A model generated the notes under the pieces. The model had not been told where the DNA came from. It saw only the letters and a program-made list of their open reading frames with translations, and did not search any database. From an uncultured Bacilli bacterium (GTDB lineage Bacteria; Bacillota_I; Bacilli_A; RF39; UBA660), in contig CAKPHZ010000008.1 of the NCBI GenBank assembly GCA_934162265.1, positions 1 through 51,653 on the forward strand: a stretch of 51,653 bases of DNA, in the 5' to 3' direction. The number at the start of each line of letters is the position of its first letter. Positions within the stretch are counted from its first letter, which is position 1. The position numbers and the translations under genes were made by a program. Shown piece after piece: positions 49,752-51,653 of the stretch.

Positions 49752-51653
49752 ATGAGGAAAAAATCAATTGATAAAAAAGGATTTAGTCTAATTGAATTAT
49801 TGGCAACTATCTTAATTATTAGTATAATCCTTGGTACTGGAATAACATTTGTTACAAAAACTATCAATAAATCTAAAGAAAGGTCACAAGTACTTGCTCT
49901 GAATAACATTAAAAAAACAGCAAATACTTACGTTGAGGAATATTCTAACGATATTGCTTGGATTAAAGAAAAAAATAATAGTAATAGTTATTCCTGCATT
50001 TCAGTTAATTCATTAATAAATAAAGGCTATCTCTCTGATAAAGATATTTCCTCTCAAGCAGGAATTTCATCATCAAAATATGTTATAATTAGTCGAGATC
50101 AAAGTAAAAATATTGTTAGTCAAGAAATAGATACAAACAATAAATGTTCTCAAAATATTCAAAAAGTAGAAATACCTACTGCAAAGAAATATTGTAATAA
50201 TCTTTACTATAATGGAAGTGAACAATTATTGGTAACAACTTCCAGTAGTGAATTTACTATCGATCAAAATCAAATCAAAAAAACAGATGCAGGAAATTAT
50301 ACTATCACAGCAAAGCTAAATTCTAACAATCAAATTAACAACAAAACATATACATGGAGTGATGACACAACAGCAGACAAAACTTTTACTTGTACAATAA
50401 AAAAGCAAGTACCAAAATTTAATATCGCAGGTCCCACTCAAGGAGAAACCGGAAAAAGTCTAATTGATACCAAAATCAGCTTGAGTAGTAACATTCCAGG
50501 AACAATACAAATAAAAAGTTCTAATAAAGTAATTGCAACAGCTATTTTGGATACAGATAACAAAATAGTAGCTAATACTTTAAAGGATGTAACCATTAAA
50601 AAATATGCTACAAAATCTTCAACTACATACATAACATTTACACTAACTCCTACAGATTCCAAGAATTACGCAGAAACTACTACTATATATACCATTGGAA
50701 AAATAAAATTAATTTCTGTGTCGAAACCAACATGCAACAAAAATTTATATTACAATTTTGGATATCAAAACTTAATTGCTCCTGCTTCACAATACACTCT
50801 TCTAAATAATATCCAAAAAGAAGAAGGAGAATACAATGTTACAGCAAAACTAAAATATGGGTACATATGGAAAGATGATAATAGCACAAATGATTATCAA
50901 ACAAAATGTAAAATAGAAACAGCAACATTACAACTTAGTTACAACGACAACGGTGGTTCTGGTTGTAGTACTCAAAAGAAAGCAATATATTTTAATAAAC
51001 CATATGGAACTTTAACAACTCTATGTACTCCATCAAGAACTGGGTATACATTTAATATTTGGAATACAGAGAAAACTGGAAAAGGAACAAATGTAAAAAA
51101 CGAAACTATTGTTACTTCTAAAACTAATCATACAATTTACGCACAATGGAAAGCAAATACATATACAATTAAATACAATGGAAATGGTGGTACAGGAAAA
51201 ACCAATAATAGTGTTCATACATATAATGTATCAAAAAAATTAACAGCTAATGGTTTTTTTAAAACCGGATACACATTTAATGGATGGAACACAAAAATCG
51301 ATGGTTCTGGAACAAGCTATTCTAACCAACAATTCATTAAAAATCTATCTTCAACTAATAATGCAACCATTACTCTTTATGCACAATGGAAGGCAAAAAC
51401 ATATACGATTAAATACAACGGAAACGGTGGTACAGGTAGTACTGCTGACAGTATTCACACATACGATGTAGGAAAAAAATTAACAGCTAACGGTTTTTCT
51501 AAAACTGGATACACATTTAATGGATGGAACACAAAAACCGATGGTTCTGGAACAACTTATTCTAACCAACAACCCGTTAAAAATCTATCTTCAACTAATA
51601 ATGCAACCATTACTCTTTATGCACAATGGAAGGCAAAAACATATACGATTAAA
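49752..51653 (+). CDS. Prepilin-type protein with InlB B-repeats, 3' end outside window
   Basis: An open frame of 634 codons from ATG 49752 to the window edge with no stop, so it is partial. It begins MRKKSIDKKG with cleavage expected before FSLIELLATILII, a type III (prepilin) signal with Glu at +5. Residues about 40-400 are a Cys-containing extracellular region. From about 400 the chain has repeats of about 80 residues with YNGNGGTG, FKTGYTFNGWNT and TLYAQWKA, the InlB B-repeat/Listeria-Bacteroides (Flg_new) pattern. AAAAGGAG precedes the start. The combination suggests a pilus-like tip or surface adhesin, but that is inference. Confidence 0.85.
   Translation, partial: MRKKSIDKKGFSLIELLATILIISIILGTGITFVTKTINKSKERSQVLALNNIKKTANTYVEEYSNDIAWIKEKNNSNSYSCISVNSLINKGYLSDKDISSQAGISSSKYVIISRDQSKNIVSQEIDTNNKCSQNIQKVEIPTAKKYCNNLYYNGSEQLLVTTSSSEFTIDQNQIKKTDAGNYTITAKLNSNNQINNKTYTWSDDTTADKTFTCTIKKQVPKFNIAGPTQGETGKSLIDTKISLSSNIPGTIQIKSSNKVIATAILDTDNKIVANTLKDVTIKKYATKSSTTYITFTLTPTDSKNYAETTTIYTIGKIKLISVSKPTCNKNLYYNFGYQNLIAPASQYTLLNNIQKEEGEYNVTAKLKYGYIWKDDNSTNDYQTKCKIETATLQLSYNDNGGSGCSTQKKAIYFNKPYGTLTTLCTPSRTGYTFNIWNTEKTGKGTNVKNETIVTSKTNHTIYAQWKANTYTIKYNGNGGTGKTNNSVHTYNVSKKLTANGFFKTGYTFNGWNTKIDGSGTSYSNQQFIKNLSSTNNATITLYAQWKAKTYTIKYNGNGGTGSTADSIHTYDVGKKLTANGFSKTGYTFNGWNTKTDGSGTTYSNQQPVKNLSSTNNATITLYAQWKAKTYTIK
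51153..51653 (+). repeat. In-frame tandem repeats, period 240 bases
   Basis: The motif at the start of the unit (GCAAAnACATATACnATTAAA) recurs at 51153, 51393 and 51633, exactly 240 bases (80 codons) apart. The last two copies are very similar in DNA, including GCACAATGGAAGGCAAAAAC, while the first differs at many third positions. This points to recent duplication or gene conversion. The repeat may continue past the window edge. Confidence 0.9.

Noticed and set aside
50438..51218. Minus-strand frames across the prepilin-InlB gene
   Set aside because: The plus-strand frame is open for 634 codons with clear domains; the minus frames are shadows.
1..51653. CRISPR array, insertion sequence or prophage
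   Set aside because: No short regularly spaced palindromic repeats, transposase, integrase or phage structural genes were found; the only tandem repeat is the coding 240-base one.

Overview
The window is very AT-rich and comes from a low-GC, Gram-positive-type member of the Bacillota (Firmicutes), most likely an uncultured gut lineage close to the Bacilli/Erysipelotrichia or to former Tenericutes relatives. The evidence is a peptidoglycan gene set (Ddl, several D,D-carboxypeptidases, a FemAB-type transferase, an LCP protein), sporulation genes (SpmA, SpmB, an alpha/beta-type small acid-soluble spore protein, SpoIIP), a T-box leader, and AGGAGGTGAT-like ribosome binding sites. TGA acts as a stop codon at two ATGA overlaps (LiaF-like/DUF4097 and MMPL/YhgE-like), so the code looks standard. 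The lineage assignment is inference; no rRNA or marker search was possible.

Layout. Most genes lie on the minus strand. At 1-4 kb are a thioester/CnaB surface protein with a strong promoter, a short unknown gene, and a LiaF-like/DUF4097 pair. tRNA-Arg(TCT), with its own promoter and terminator, is at 4.2 kb, followed by a 44-residue Asn-rich gene on the plus strand that was too short for ordinary ORF calling. At 4.7-6.9 kb is a dacF-spmA-spmB spore cortex operon. At 7-10.7 kb a 58-residue gene is followed by an 1187-residue protein joining helical repeats to a metallophosphoesterase. At 10.9-16.4 kb a T-box with a Phe (TTC) specifier leads an operon of a 94-residue protein, a HAD-like protein, pheS, pheT and trpS. 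At 16.4-18 kb are a protein with three RNA polymerase alpha-CTD-like modules and a nitroreductase. At 18.1-20.4 kb on the plus strand are a candidate small RNA with its own promoter and terminator, thiI, an SASP gene and a CmpB-like membrane protein.

From 20 to 30 kb come a membrane protein, ddl-ruvA, a FemAB transferase, an HD hydrolase, a DUF1848 protein, a repeat protein and an ABC-F ATPase. Upstream of the ABC-F gene lies a shortened RelA/SpoT-family gene preceded by a promoter, a 32-codon leader ORF and an intrinsic terminator whose 5' arm contains the leader stop codon. This looks like ribosome-mediated attenuation and is the most interesting signal in the window. From 31.7 to 38.2 kb are an LCP protein, SpoIIP and a small partner, a DUF4143-type ATPase, a variant D,D-carboxypeptidase and a small gene.

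From 38.2 to 42.6 kb an MMPL transporter and a YhgE-like secreted protein lie divergent to a TetR regulator. Then follow pyruvate kinase, a GH25-LysM-GH25 wall protein, a Bax-inhibitor-1 protein, a VanY-type carboxypeptidase and gpmI co-oriented with a short prepilin-like gene. The window ends inside a long plus-strand gene (start 49752, open to the edge) that joins a type IV prepilin N-terminus to InlB-type B repeats with a 240-base period.

No CRISPR array, insertion sequence, prophage or replication origin was seen.
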